Assembly: GCA_046318415.1 (NCBI GenBank)
Contig: JBKCUK010000005.1
Location: 1 to 64,000 of the forward strand
Direction: 5' to 3'
DNA length: 64,000 nucleotides
Origin: JBKCUK01 sp046318415
GTDB taxonomy: Bacteria; Pseudomonadota; Alphaproteobacteria; Caedimonadales; Caedimonadaceae
Shown: in pieces, positions 35,189 through 45,447 of the stretch
Numbering within the stretch: position 1 is the stretch's first letter
Layout: every line of letters starts with the position of its first letter
Translations under genes and position numbers: made by a program
Notes under the pieces: model-generated
What the model was told of the DNA's origin: nothing
Database searches by the model: none
The model's input: only the letters and a program-made list of their open reading frames with translations

Positions 35189-35456
35189 TAAAACACAAAG
35201 CAACCCTAGCCGACCTCACGGACCGTGAGCGCATTTGATGTGCCGTGAACAGATAGGTTACCCTTAAGCCCACAGGTAGGCGCATCCAGATCTCACATAT
35301 ACAGCGGGAATGTGATCTATTTCTCATCTGATAAGAAATAAATAAAACAAAATAAAATCAAAATGAGAAAAATATTTGCTTTGAGAACACCTTAACTCTA
35401 TTAAATTTTTTCCATCCTTAAACTTTCATTATTCACCACTTCAAATAAGTTCCTTT

Positions 35457-37143
35457 GTGAAATTGATGCATCACATCATGGAAATGCTCATGCACCAGCT
35501 TATTTATCTCCTGACCTTTGTTATGATTGTTCTTCACCCTCAGATTTCCTGTTATGCCTCGGAAAGGATACGCGACGCCCTAGATGAGCCGCCCATGACT
35601 TCTCGCCCGCCAAACGTCCATGACCTCGACGTGGATGTTGAAGAAGATTACAGGCAAACCCTTCGTGCCTGTCTTGCCTTGTCTGAATGCCAAGTCAGCC
35701 ATCACGAACAGCTGCTGAAAATCGCTCTGGAGAATTCCGTTGAAGCCGAGGAACACATTCGGGCGACCATGGAGCTGTTTTCATTTACCCCCATCATCGG
35801 AATTCCCGCTACCGTGAGGTATCTCCGCTCAAGTCTGAGCTGCGAAAATCAGCAAAATGCTCTTTATTGGCGTGTGACCCATGGATGCCTTGCCGAGCTC
35901 TCACAGCTTTCACCCACGGACCCAAGGACGCAGGGTATCCTCAATGGCCTGCGAAACGTTTTTCATTGCCTCAAAACACTTAGTTTTGACGATCTGCAGG
36001 CTTATGCCTCGCTCGTCGTGAGCCAAAACCAGCATGATGCCTTCAAAGTATCGGAGTGGCTGCATATTCAACAAAAATTAACAGACATGGAACGTGCGCC
36101 CGGTGACCTGGAGAGAGAAGACCGGCAGCAAAGCCAAGACATTCAGGAAATGGTTTTTAAGGCTCCCGGCCCTCGCAGTACCATAACGCATTTACTGACC
36201 GAATACATGGCCTATCGGGACATGGAAAGGATGATCTGCGCACAGTTGATTCCCCCGCAAAATGCAGCGCAAGAACTGCAATTTAGTATGGCTGAATACA
36301 TGGCCAGGAGAATAAGATATACTTTCACAAGCAAACTTGAAAAATTCTCGGAAAATCAAAAGCGCGGAGAGCAAGGCAAAAATAAAAAACGTACCTTTTA
36401 TTTGGGTCCAAAGAAACTAAAACGCATCGAGGATACCCTGAGGCTTGAGATCTCTCCTGAAGCCCCCAAGCCCAAGACGGCGCAAGCCCATGACGGCCAA
36501 AAACCCCGCAAAAAATCAAAAAATGCGCGCAAGAAGGAACGCCGCCGCCAGGTACTTGCCCTGGAAGCACAGGAAAAAGAAAAGGAAACCACGCAAAGCC
36601 CTACTTCACCAGACTCGCAAGGGCTTGAAAAGGAGGAGCCTACCCCCCTCCTCGCCGTTCAAGAGGTTTCCCCGATCAGTATATTTTCCAGCCCAGAAGA
36701 GGAAGAGGAAGAACCTGCCTTTGATCTTTGCGCCTATTTAGATCATTGGAAAAAACTGAAGGCCACCAAGGATCAATCTGTACCGCGTGCATCCCGGGAA
36801 GAGATACCAGATCCTCACAAAATCATTCTGACGGGCGAGGCAGCAAAAGTCTTTGAGGCCACCTACATGTATAAGGCCCACCTGGTAAAAAAAACGCGAT
36901 TTTATGAGCTGTGTTGGGCAGTTAGGGGGTATATTTTTAAAAGGTCATGGTAACGGCCAAACCTACTTCACGCTGCCCAATTGGGGCCACAATAAAGACA
37001 CCACCCCCTTTATCGTCTGCCGTATTCATTTACCCCACAACGGCAGCGATGACCTCCGCCCTGGCGATCTGACCTTCTTCTTTAGGAATGCCCTGGATCG
37101 CGCCTGCATTACTCAAGAGATGGTGACACTCCATTCATACTGA
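35457..37143 (+). pseudogene. Exported protein with HicA-like C-terminus, broken by a frameshift
   Basis: The first frame (GTG 35457 to stop 36953, 498 aa) has a signal peptide near residues 12-33, a helical body, then a basic Lys/Arg-rich region (KKSKNARKKERRRQ) and an acidic stretch EEEEEEP. The second frame (up to stop 37143) continues the C-terminus: GGIFLKGHGNGQTYFTLPN, VCRIHLPHNGSDDL and TFFFRNALDRACITQEM. This last part resembles the HicA double-stranded-RNA-binding-like fold. The frames meet at 36904-36953, next to runs of five G (36925-36929) and five T (36934-36938). One extra base in a run would explain the break. It could be a sequencing error, a phase-variable gene or a pseudogene. 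Confidence 0.6.
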
Positions 37144-37173
37144 GGCCGCGACCAATAATCTCAAGGAAAGACT

Positions 37174-37204
37174 GAAACAAAAACCCCCTCTATGCGAGGG
37201 GGTT
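37174..37204 (-). terminator. Rho-independent terminator of the dcw operon
   Basis: AACCCCCTC (37182-37190) pairs with GAGGGGGTT (37196-37204), 9 bp, loop of 5. Read on the minus strand it is followed by TTTTTGTTT. It lies 33 bases after the ftsZ stop. Confidence 0.8.
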
Positions 37205-37236
37205 CCCTTTCGTTCGTCTTAAGAGCGCTAAATGCT

Positions 37237-38778
37237 TTAACGCCCAGCCCGGCGGCGTAAAAACGCAGGAATATCAAGTTCCTCGCGATCATCGGCCAAC
37301 GTGCGCTCACGGGCTTTGCTCACAAGACGCATGTTTTCTCTGCTTTCCTGAGGCTCCTCCTCCTCGTCCTCATCCACATGACGGCTGCCAAGACCACCGC
37401 GAACCGTCTCAGCGAAACGGCTGAAGAAGCCCTTACGCTTGGGCTTTTCGGCGTGACGATGATAATCCTCGTCTTCCTCATCCTCACCCAAATAATAATC
37501 CCGGTCTTGGGTTTCTGGATCTTCATCCCCATGGGACGCGGCATACGTTTCGCGCGGAGATCCACTGCTGAGCGGCAGTTCAGGCTCGGAGTCGTGTGAC
37601 TGCATCAGGGCATGCGCCTCATCCTCTACGGCGCTGGTGTTTGCAGCAATGGGTTGCAGTTCTGCGGCTTCACTCTCTTCCAGCGCGCGTGCAAGGGCAC
37701 TGCCACCACGAGCTGCTTCTTCAGCCACGGATGCAGCCTGGGTTGCCGCAGCGGATTTTTGGATCTGAGGGTTAACAACCTCAAGTGGGCGGCGCTTTTG
37801 TCCCGCTGCATCAATTCCAGTTGCCACAACAGAAACCCGCATACGGCCGTGCATACTCTCATCAAAGGTCGAGCCGAAAATGATGTTCGCATCTGGGTCC
37901 ACTTCTTCGCGGATACGATTGGCTGCCTCGTCCACCTCATAAAGGGTCATATCAAGGCCACCGGTGATGTTAATCAGCACGCCTTGGGCACCCTTCATCG
38001 AGACATCATCCAAAAGCGGGTTGGATATGGCGGCCTCAGCAGCAGCAATGGCGCGACCTTCGGATTCAGCCTCACCGGTGCCCATCATGGCTTTACCCAT
38101 CTCGGACATGATCGAGCGAATATCAGCAAAGTCCAAGTTAATAAGACCGGGCATCATCATCAGGTCAGTCACACCGCGCACGCCAGAATGCAAGACATCA
38201 TCGGCCATTTTAAAGGCATCGGCAAAGGTCGTGCGCTCATTCGCCACCCGGAACAAATTTTGGTTGGGGATGATGATCAAGGTGTCGACAAACTGAGCCA
38301 GTTCCTCAATGCCTTTTTCGGCCGTGCGCATGCGGTGATTGCCTTCAAAATGGAAAGGCTTGGTGACCACGGCAACGGTCAGCATCCCCTTATCGCGCGC
38401 AGTCTTGGCCACAACGGGGGCAGCACCTGTTCCAGTGCCACCGCCCATACCGGCGGTCACAAAGACCATGTTACTGCCAGCAATTGCTTGCTGAATTTGG
38501 TCAAGGGACTCTTCCGCAGCCGCGCCACCCACCTCAGGTTTTGAACCAGCGCCAAGTCCTTGCGTTACATTCAGCCCCAGCTGGATACGGCGTTCGGTGA
38601 GAGATTGGCTTAAGGCCTGGGCATCCGTGTTACAGACGACAAACTCCACACCTTGAAGTTTGGCACGGATCATATTATTAACGGCGTTACCCCCTGCTCC
38701 TCCCACACCAATTACTGTGATCTTGGGTCGCAAGTCCGCGACTTCATAGGATTTTTTTGCATCAAACGCCGTCATCAT
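37237..38778 (-). CDS. ftsZ: Cell division GTPase FtsZ
   Basis: FtsZ polymerises into the Z-ring that organises division. The tubulin-signature loop is MGGGTGTGAAPVVA near residue 115, with the nucleotide loop GVGGAGGNAVNNM at residues 25-37 and NVTQGLGAGSKPEVG. The GTPase core ends near residue 335. A long variable linker follows, very acidic near 420-440 (EDEEDED), and the conserved C-terminal peptide LDIPAFLRRRA binds FtsA and others. GAGGAG precedes the ATG. It is the last gene of the cluster, followed by a terminator; no lpxC follows, unlike E. coli. Confidence 0.97.
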   Translation of the reverse strand: MMTAFDAKKSYEVADLRPKITVIGVGGAGGNAVNNMIRAKLQGVEFVVCNTDAQALSQSLTERRIQLGLNVTQGLGAGSKPEVGGAAAEESLDQIQQAIAGSNMVFVTAGMGGGTGTGAAPVVAKTARDKGMLTVAVVTKPFHFEGNHRMRTAEKGIEELAQFVDTLIIIPNQNLFRVANERTTFADAFKMADDVLHSGVRGVTDLMMMPGLINLDFADIRSIMSEMGKAMMGTGEAESEGRAIAAAEAAISNPLLDDVSMKGAQGVLINITGGLDMTLYEVDEAANRIREEVDPDANIIFGSTFDESMHGRMRVSVVATGIDAAGQKRRPLEVVNPQIQKSAAATQAASVAEEAARGGSALARALEESEAAELQPIAANTSAVEDEAHALMQSHDSEPELPLSSGSPRETYAASHGDEDPETQDRDYYLGEDEEDEDYHRHAEKPKRKGFFSRFAETVRGGLGSRHVDEDEEEEPQESRENMRLVSKARERTLADDREELDIPAFLRRRAGR

Positions 38779-38854
38779 TTACTCCTCAAAAACCAAACAC
38801 TCACCGCCGGGGCAACCCCTTTGGCATAACTTTAAATGAGATTTAACAAGAATT

Positions 38855-40126
38855 CTACAGATTCTCGCGCACCCAAGAACCCAATCGGGAAAAAAGACCA
38901 ACCTGCTGTTGTTGGTTATCATTATCAAAGCTGACCAAGCGTTCGCGCTCTTGGGCTGCAAACTGAATCAGCCCCACAGATGTGGCAAAAGCCGGATTGC
39001 GAAGCTTCACATCCATGGATTTAAAGCCCAATGGTTTACCCAGTCGGGCTTGCTTATCTAGAATGACGGCCGCAAGTTCTCGCACACCGGCTAACTGGCT
39101 GGCGCCACCGGTCAGAACCAAGCGCCGTCCCACAACCTTATCGGCCTCAAGCTGCTTGAGCTTATCACGCACCAACTCAAATGTTTCTTCGATCCGTGGT
39201 CGAATAATGCGCACCAATTCAGCACGCGTCACGGTGGTGCCTTTGCTATCCTCTTCTTCGCCTATTTGAGGCACGGCAATTTTATCACGTTCATCCCGTT
39301 GTACAGCCATGGCGCTGCCATAAAGCGTCTTGATACGCTCGGCCTGCACCAAGGGTGTTGAAAGACCGCGCGCCAAATCATGGGTGACATGCAGTCCTCC
39401 TACAGGCACATGATCCACGTGGTGCAACTTGCCATCATAGAAAAGGGAGATGGACGTCACGCCTGCGCCCATATCAAGAAGGGTCACACCCAAATCCAAT
39501 TCATCCTCAACCAGCACGCCAAGACCAGAGGCGTACGAGGAAACAACGAACCCCGCCACTTCTAAATGACAACGCTCAATGCAAGCGGCGATATTCCGCA
39601 AGGGGCTAAACTGCGCTCGCACAGCAAGAATCGTGGCCCCTAAGCGCTCACCAAACATACCGCGAGGATCTCGAATACCACGCGCCCCATCAATGGCATA
39701 GCCAACGGGAATGGTGTGCACAACGGTCGACCCACTATCGCGAGCGGCCTGATAGGCCTGGGCCAACATTTTTTTTACGTCTGCCTCATCCACAGGATGA
39801 CCACTGATGGGATTCTCGACGTCCAGGGTCATCGATTCGACAACACTGGGAGAGATGGCCACGTAGACGCCGCGGATTGTCTCATCCGCCATATCCTCGG
39901 CCGCATTCACGGCAGCGGCTACAGAATCTTCAAGGGCTTCCATGTCAACAATGGTACCGCCCCGCAATCCTCGGGTGGCCTGAAATCCGATCCCGGCAAC
40001 GTGCGGGCGACCTGCGCCATCAAGGCGGGCGATGGTGCAGCAGACTTTGCTACTGCCAATATCAAGCCCCGCCAGAACAGACGGTCCCGTATTTGTGATT
40101 CGTTTGCCCACCTTTAAGAAAGCCAT
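38855..40126 (-). CDS. ftsA: Cell division actin-like protein FtsA
   Basis: FtsA tethers FtsZ to the membrane and signals to FtsQLB/FtsN. The actin-like ATPase marks are GLDIGSSKVCCTIARLD at the start, LLDMGAGVTSISLF for phosphate 2 and VLTGGASQLAGVRELA for the adenosine site. The 1C subdomain lies near residues 95-170. The C-terminal amphipathic membrane helix is visible as VGLFSRLGSWVREN. The gene starts 3 bases after ftsQ and ends 76 bases before ftsZ. Confidence 0.96.
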   Translation of the reverse strand: MAFLKVGKRITNTGPSVLAGLDIGSSKVCCTIARLDGAGRPHVAGIGFQATRGLRGGTIVDMEALEDSVAAAVNAAEDMADETIRGVYVAISPSVVESMTLDVENPISGHPVDEADVKKMLAQAYQAARDSGSTVVHTIPVGYAIDGARGIRDPRGMFGERLGATILAVRAQFSPLRNIAACIERCHLEVAGFVVSSYASGLGVLVEDELDLGVTLLDMGAGVTSISLFYDGKLHHVDHVPVGGLHVTHDLARGLSTPLVQAERIKTLYGSAMAVQRDERDKIAVPQIGEEEDSKGTTVTRAELVRIIRPRIEETFELVRDKLKQLEADKVVGRRLVLTGGASQLAGVRELAAVILDKQARLGKPLGFKSMDVKLRNPAFATSVGLIQFAAQERERLVSFDNDNQQQQVGLFSRLGSWVRENL

Positions 40127-40129
40127 CGA

Positions 40130-41071
40130 TTACGCAGCCTTGCTCTTTGTCTCTTTATTTTCCTTGGCAGCGTCCGGTGTCAGTGAGAAAAACACCCGAT
40201 CGGGCAGTCGCAAATCCACCGCAATGATGTCTTTGTTACTGAGCTGATGTTTTTGCTCTAACTCCACCAAATAACTCAGCGCCTCTTTCATTTTGTTTTC
40301 AGGAAGCTTCACCCGAAGCTTGCCATCCAAAATAATGTCCCATCGCCGCTTGCTCATGTAAACGGCGCCGCTAACACGTTTTTGTATCTCTTTGAATTCA
40401 TTCAAAACTTTTAAAAGCTCTGGCGCCTTTTGCGGCGCATCCTCACCGGTCAGGACCGGTAGGTTGTGCACACTGATGTCTTTACCGGTGTGAATTAAGC
40501 CGCCCGTCTCATCCACCAAAAAAAGTTCGCCTTCCTTTTGCCAGTAGGCGATGGGATGGTGCTCGGTGATACGCAAATAAAGGGTACGGGGCCAGCGGCG
40601 CTGGACTTGAGCATCACGAACCCAAGGTACATCGGCCAAGCGGCGTTGAATTTCTTCCAAATCGAGGGAAAAGAGGCTCACGCCCCTGCTGACACCAAGG
40701 GCCCCTAAAATTTCATCACGGGTACTGTTGTGTGCTCCATCGATCACCACTTCGTCGAGGCGAAGACCAAAGCCCGCAAAAGCGCCATGGGCCAATTCGA
40801 CGGTGGTGGCATAAAGGCGTTGGGGCAATTGTAACTGCCACAACACCACAGGAACGGCGACTGCCGTCGCAACCAATACCACACGCGCTGCCCGCTTGAA
40901 GTCGCTCCATTCGAGAGTCAACTTGGGCTTTGAAGAGGTTGTGCGGCGTCGGGGGGAAGAAGCCGCCGTCGCGCGCTGCCCTTTGGATGGAGAAACACGG
41001 GGACGACGCTTTGATGCGGACAATTCTGACCCTAGGCGAGGCGACGCGCGTTTTCGACCATCCATTCGCAT
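40130..41071 (-). CDS. ftsQ: Cell division protein FtsQ
   Basis: FtsQ is a bitopic inner-membrane scaffold of the FtsQLB complex. A basic cytosolic tail (residues 1-60) precedes one transmembrane helix (about 62-82). The POTRA domain starts around LRLDEVVIDGAHNSTRDEIL, followed by VPWVRDAQVQRRWPRTLYLRI and AYWQKEGELFLVDETGGLI. The start at 41071 has GGAG 6 bases upstream and overlaps the ddl 3' end by 40 bases, so the overlap is probably real. Confidence 0.94.
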   Translation of the reverse strand: MRMDGRKRASPRLGSELSASKRRPRVSPSKGQRATAASSPRRRTTSSKPKLTLEWSDFKRAARVVLVATAVAVPVVLWQLQLPQRLYATTVELAHGAFAGFGLRLDEVVIDGAHNSTRDEILGALGVSRGVSLFSLDLEEIQRRLADVPWVRDAQVQRRWPRTLYLRITEHHPIAYWQKEGELFLVDETGGLIHTGKDISVHNLPVLTGEDAPQKAPELLKVLNEFKEIQKRVSGAVYMSKRRWDIILDGKLRVKLPENKMKEALSYLVELEQKHQLSNKDIIAVDLRLPDRVFFSLTPDAAKENKETKSKAA

Positions 41072-41958
41072 AGTTCTCCGTAGGATATCCCGTTGTAGTT
41101 AGCAATCTCTGGCACAATAGACAGGGGCGTCAAACCTGGTTGAGTATTCACCTCCAAAAGCACTAAGCGGCCTGGTGCACCTTGCGTATCATCGTAACGC
41201 AAATCGGCCCGACTGACACCCTCACATCCCAGGACTTGATGGGCGCGAAGCGCAATCATTTTCGCCTGTTCATAGACATCCGCTGGAATGCGCGCCGGCA
41301 TATGATGTTCGGTTAGGCCATCTTGGTACTTGGCAGCATAATCATAAAAGCCGACCTTGGGCGCCAGCTCAAGCACACCAAGGGCCTTATCCCCCATCAC
41401 GGCGACGGAAAGTTCTTTTCCGGGGATGTACTCTTCCACCACCACCATCTCGCCAAATTTCCAGGTTTCCTCGCACTTTGCTAGATCACGGGATTCGTCC
41501 GCAACAATCACCACGCCGATGGAAGAGCCTTCTCGAAGCGGCTTGACCACATAAGGTGTTGGCAACACGCCCCCGGCCATGACTTGATCTTTGTGGGCCA
41601 GCATACCCTTGGCAATGGGAAGGCCAGCTGACGCAAAAATCTGGCGAGAATAGGCCTTATCCATGGCAAGGGCTGAAGCCAAAACACAAGAGTTGGTGTA
41701 GGGGATTTGTAGAATTTCAAGCAAGCCTTGCAAACAGCCATCTTCCCCCCAGCGGCCATGCATGGCCCCTAAAAAGGCGCAGTCCGGTTTGGGGGTCAAC
41801 GCCGCCCGGAAGGCATCGAAATCGTTGGTCCAATCCACCAGATAGGCATCATATCCCTGGTCTTGTAGCGCCTTCAGCGCGCCCTGGCCACTGGTTAGAG
41901 AGACTTCCCTCTCAGCCGACAATCCGCCAACGATGACGGCAACACGTTTTTTACTCAT
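41032..41958 (-). CDS. ddl: D-alanine--D-alanine ligase
   Basis: Ddl joins two D-Ala with ATP to make the end of the peptidoglycan stem. ATP-grasp marks are VAVIVGGLSAEREVSL at the start, GRWGEDGCLQGLLE, PYVVKPLREGSSIGV, VEEYIPGKELSVAVMG and the metal-binding ending LLEVNTQPGLTPLS. The 308-aa length is standard. The start overlaps the murB stop by 4 bases. Confidence 0.96.
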   Translation of the reverse strand: MSKKRVAVIVGGLSAEREVSLTSGQGALKALQDQGYDAYLVDWTNDFDAFRAALTPKPDCAFLGAMHGRWGEDGCLQGLLEILQIPYTNSCVLASALAMDKAYSRQIFASAGLPIAKGMLAHKDQVMAGGVLPTPYVVKPLREGSSIGVVIVADESRDLAKCEETWKFGEMVVVEEYIPGKELSVAVMGDKALGVLELAPKVGFYDYAAKYQDGLTEHHMPARIPADVYEQAKMIALRAHQVLGCEGVSRADLRYDDTQGAPGRLVLLEVNTQPGLTPLSIVPEIANYNGISYGELCEWMVENARRLA

Positions 41959-42902
41959 GCTGCTTTCACCTCAGGATGCTCATAGGCCATAAAGGTGTTT
42001 TTCTGGCCGATGCGCTGAATCTCCCAGCGTAGGGTCACACCGGTCTGGGCAAACACACGACGTCGAACTTCTTCCGCCAATTCCTCTAAATCCTCGGCAG
42101 TTGCCTCGCCCGTATTCAACAAGAAGTTACAGTGCTTTTCGGAAATCATCGCCCCACCGCGCGCCAAACCACGGCAGCCCGCTTGATCGATGAGTTCCCA
42201 CGCCTTAAGGCCTGCAGGATTCGCAAAGGTCGAGCCCCCTGTTCGCGTACGCACCGGTTGCGTCTCATCGCGTTGCGCCAGCATCGTGTTCATGGTTTCA
42301 GAAATTTGCTCTACCTTGCCATGCTTGGTTTTCAGGCGCGCACCGACAAAAATCCAATCTTCTGGAATGGCACAATGACGGTAAGAAAATCCCATATCCT
42401 CGTTGGTGAGTTTATGCAGCTCCCCCCGCTCATCCAGGGCGATGGCCACCTGCAACACATCGCGCATTTCTGATCCATAACAGCCCGCATTCATGCGCAA
42501 GCCACCCCCAATGGTGCCAGGGATGCTGCACAAAAACTCCAGGCCTGTCATGGCTTCGTCTCGGGCCACGAGCGAAGCTGTGCGATCCAAAACTGCACCC
42601 CCCAGTTCAAGGTCTGCTCCTTTGAGCGCAATATTACTAAACCCACGACCAAGGCGAATCACCACACCAGGGACACCACCGTCTCGCACCAATAGATTTG
42701 ACCCGACGCCAAGGGTATAAATGGGCACATCCCTTGGACGGTGCCGCAAGAAAAACGCTAAGTCGGTCACATCCGCTGGCTTAAAAAGAACTTGAGCCGG
42801 TCCGCCCACGCGAAACCATGTATATTGGGCAAGAGGCGCCCCCACCACATAACGGCCGCGCACACTTGGCAAAATGGAAATGAGTTCTTGCGCAGAAATC
42901 AT
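41955..42902 (-). CDS. murB: UDP-N-acetylenolpyruvoylglucosamine reductase MurB
   Basis: MurB reduces the enolpyruvyl group with NADPH and FAD to give UDP-MurNAc. FAD-binding marks are YTWFRVGGPAQVLFKP and YTLGVGSNLLVRDGG. Catalytic region SIPGTIGGGLRMNAGCYGSE and the proton-donor Ser segment RTGGSTFANP are present, as is the late HCNFLLNTGEATAEDLEEL. Its length (315 aa) and the lack of a Tyr loop suggest a type II enzyme. It overlaps murC by 4 bases. Confidence 0.96.
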   Translation of the reverse strand: MISAQELISILPSVRGRYVVGAPLAQYTWFRVGGPAQVLFKPADVTDLAFFLRHRPRDVPIYTLGVGSNLLVRDGGVPGVVIRLGRGFSNIALKGADLELGGAVLDRTASLVARDEAMTGLEFLCSIPGTIGGGLRMNAGCYGSEMRDVLQVAIALDERGELHKLTNEDMGFSYRHCAIPEDWIFVGARLKTKHGKVEQISETMNTMLAQRDETQPVRTRTGGSTFANPAGLKAWELIDQAGCRGLARGGAMISEKHCNFLLNTGEATAEDLEELAEEVRRRVFAQTGVTLRWEIQRIGQKNTFMAYEHPEVKAA

Positions 42903-44359
42903 GTGACTGCTCCCTTTTTCATGTTCATTTTTCTCTCCCAGATCCCCTGCAACTGATCGGGCATGGCGTGGGCCCAGGCGGTAATATTACCGGCCCCCAT
43001 ACAGATAATCATATCGCCAGGCTGCGCCACATGGGCAAGGCGCTCAAAAAGCTCAACTTCTGACATCACGCCTTCCACAGGTTGATCATACATTTGAGTG
43101 GCTTTCTCGACGAAGGTTTCGTGATTCAGCCCCGGGATGGGATCTTCGCCGGCGGAATAAATAGGGGTGACTAAGAGGTGATCCATATCTTCAAATGCTT
43201 CACAAAATTCTTCAAACAGGTGACTGAGTCGGGAATAGCGGTGCGGTTGGAAAACAGCCAACACCCGCGAGGGCGCAATGGCACGTGCTGTTTTTAACAC
43301 GGCCCTGATTTCCGCAGGGTGGTGGGCATAATCATCAATCACACTCACACCGGCAACCTCACCGGTCTTGGTAAAGCGTCGCCCCACACCGGCAAAGCTG
43401 GCAAAGCCCTGGCGAATTTCCATTTCACTGAGTCCCAACTCAAGACTGAGTGCCAAAATGGAAAGGGCATTCAACACATTATGCTCGCCCATCACCCGAA
43501 CGTGCACATCCTTGAATTCCTTGTATCGCGCTGAACGGGGGCAGATCTCATGCATGCGATCAGAGATCACCACGTCAAAAGTGGCGCCATCTGTATTCAA
43601 ACGCACGTTCGAGGCTTTGACATCAACGGCCGCCCCAAACCCATAGGTCACAAGGCGGCGATCGGTGAGGCGGGGAATAATTTTTTGCACACCCGGATGG
43701 TCCGCACACACAATGCCCAGACCATAGAAGGGGATGTTTTCAATAAACCGCACAAAGGCTTCGTACAAAGCCTCTGTCGAGCCGTAATGCTCCATGTGCT
43801 CGGGGTCGATGTTGGTGATGATGGCATGGGTTGCAGGCAACTTCACAAAGGATCCATCGGATTCATCGGCCTCAACGATCACCCATTCGCCCGCGCCCAG
43901 CTTTGCATTGGTGCCAAAGGAATTGATAATACCACCACTGACCACTGTGGGCTGCCACCCTGCTTCTTCCAAAACGGTGGCCCCAAGGGATGTGGTGGTG
44001 GTTTTACCGTGGGTTCCCGCAACGGCGATGGAGGGCTTAAGGCGCATCAGTTCAGCTAGCATCTCAGCGCGGTGTACGATGGGCAGCATGCGCTGGCGGG
44101 CTGCAATCAACTCGGGATTGTCTTGGCGCACGGCTGAGGAGACCACAAGCACCGAGGCATGGTCTATATTTTCAGCAGTGTGACCAATTTTAACGGCTAT
44201 CCCCTTGGCCATTAAGCGCTTCACGTTGATGCTTTCAGAGAGATCACTGCCCTGAACCAGGTAGCCAAGGCTGTGTAAAATCTCGGCAATACCGCTCATG
44301 CCGATGCCACCAATGCCCACAAAATGAACAATACCGACTGCCTGGGGTGATACATGCAT
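42899..44359 (-). CDS. murC: UDP-N-acetylmuramate--L-alanine ligase MurC
   Basis: MurC adds L-Ala to UDP-MurNAc. Rossmann start VHFVGIGGIGMSGIAEILH, ATP loop VAGTHGKTTTTSLGATV, central EADESDGSFVKLPATHAII and NIDPEHMEHYGS, and the C-terminal VIDDYAHHPAEI and FQPHRYSRL are all present. The length of 486 aa is normal. It starts 35 bases after murG ends. Confidence 0.96.
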   Translation of the reverse strand: MHVSPQAVGIVHFVGIGGIGMSGIAEILHSLGYLVQGSDLSESINVKRLMAKGIAVKIGHTAENIDHASVLVVSSAVRQDNPELIAARQRMLPIVHRAEMLAELMRLKPSIAVAGTHGKTTTTSLGATVLEEAGWQPTVVSGGIINSFGTNAKLGAGEWVIVEADESDGSFVKLPATHAIITNIDPEHMEHYGSTEALYEAFVRFIENIPFYGLGIVCADHPGVQKIIPRLTDRRLVTYGFGAAVDVKASNVRLNTDGATFDVVISDRMHEICPRSARYKEFKDVHVRVMGEHNVLNALSILALSLELGLSEMEIRQGFASFAGVGRRFTKTGEVAGVSVIDDYAHHPAEIRAVLKTARAIAPSRVLAVFQPHRYSRLSHLFEEFCEAFEDMDHLLVTPIYSAGEDPIPGLNHETFVEKATQMYDQPVEGVMSEVELFERLAHVAQPGDMIICMGAGNITAWAHAMPDQLQGIWERKMNMKKGAVT

Positions 44360-44394
44360 GGGCTTTGTGACCGTCCTTTAACTAAATAAATATA

Positions 44395-45444
44395 TCAAGC
44401 GCTTGCGCGCAAAATCTGCTCCAACATTTCTGCAGCGGCCTTGGGGTTGCCCAAAGCCCTTGCTGCCGCAGCCACGCCAGCCAAAGTGCCTGGCCGCTCC
44501 ATGGCATTCGCGAGCATCATAGCTAACTGATGAGGCGTCAGCCTTGCCTGATCAACAACCCATGCTGCCCCTCTGTCAGCCATGGCAAGGGCGTTGGCAC
44601 GTTGATGATCATCGGCTGCATAGGGAAAAGGCACCAGAATAACTGGTCTTCCAAGCATCGCCGCCTCTGCAACACTTGATGCCCCTGAACGAGAAATAGC
44701 TAAATGACAGTTGGCAAGCAAGTCCTGTATGTTGGCAAAAAATGTTTTCAGGTCTGCACGGATTGAATTTTGGTCATAAAACTTTGCAAGCTCCTCCAGC
44801 CGAGTGCTGCTGACCTGGTGATGCACATGCAAGTTTTGCCGTAAATTCAACGGCAAAAGCGCCAATGCCTCTGGAATAAGATCTTCAAAAACCCGCGCAC
44901 CTTGACTGCCACCTGTGACCAAAAGGGAAAAAGGCGTTGCGGTCTTGGGCGGATGATAAAGCTGGGCGCGGCCGTGGATCAAGCTTTGGCGCACGGGAAC
45001 ATTGATTTGCTTACCCCCAAAACTGAGAATCGTCTGACGCGCGAAACGCTTGAGGAAACGGTTAGAGCGCCCGATGATGGCGTTTTGTTCGTGCAAAATT
45101 AAAGGGATGCGCAGCGTGATGGCCGCAAGGCAGGTGGGCATGGCAGGATAGCCGCCAAATCCAACCACGGCCCGCGGTTGACACCGCAGCAGATAAAACA
45201 CCGCTTGCCAAAAACCGATCAGTTGCCCCAACCAAAACCGAAGCCGTCCCGCACTGGGCGGCGCCGTATCGATTAACTTCACGCCGATCGCATGGGGCTG
45301 CTGAAGGTAGCGCACCCCGCGCTGGTCGGTCATCAAGATGGCGCTGTGGTGGTTTTGCACCATCTCCTCAGCCAAGGCCAAGGCAGGCATGACATGCCCC
45401 CCCGTCCCACCTGCCGCAAGAATGAAAGTCGTTGGCGTGCCCAT
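44395..45444 (-). CDS. murG: UDP-GlcNAc transferase MurG
   Basis: MurG transfers GlcNAc to lipid I on the cytosolic membrane face, making lipid II. The glycine-rich loop AAGGTGGHVMPALALAEE, VGFGGYPAMPTCLAA, the HEQNAIIGRSNRFL loop, a second G-loop LLVTGGSQGARVFED and the donor-site SRSGASSVAEAAMLGRP are visible. It lies 3 bases after ftsW. Confidence 0.96.
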   Translation of the reverse strand: MGTPTTFILAAGGTGGHVMPALALAEEMVQNHHSAILMTDQRGVRYLQQPHAIGVKLIDTAPPSAGRLRFWLGQLIGFWQAVFYLLRCQPRAVVGFGGYPAMPTCLAAITLRIPLILHEQNAIIGRSNRFLKRFARQTILSFGGKQINVPVRQSLIHGRAQLYHPPKTATPFSLLVTGGSQGARVFEDLIPEALALLPLNLRQNLHVHHQVSSTRLEELAKFYDQNSIRADLKTFFANIQDLLANCHLAISRSGASSVAEAAMLGRPVILVPFPYAADDHQRANALAMADRGAAWVVDQARLTPHQLAMMLANAMERPGTLAGVAAAARALGNPKAAAEMLEQILRASA

Positions 45445-45447
45445 GGT

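Noticed and set aside
37612..38544. 310-codon plus-strand open frame
   Set aside because: It is fully antisense to ftsZ and reads as a low-complexity His/Gly-rich shadow.
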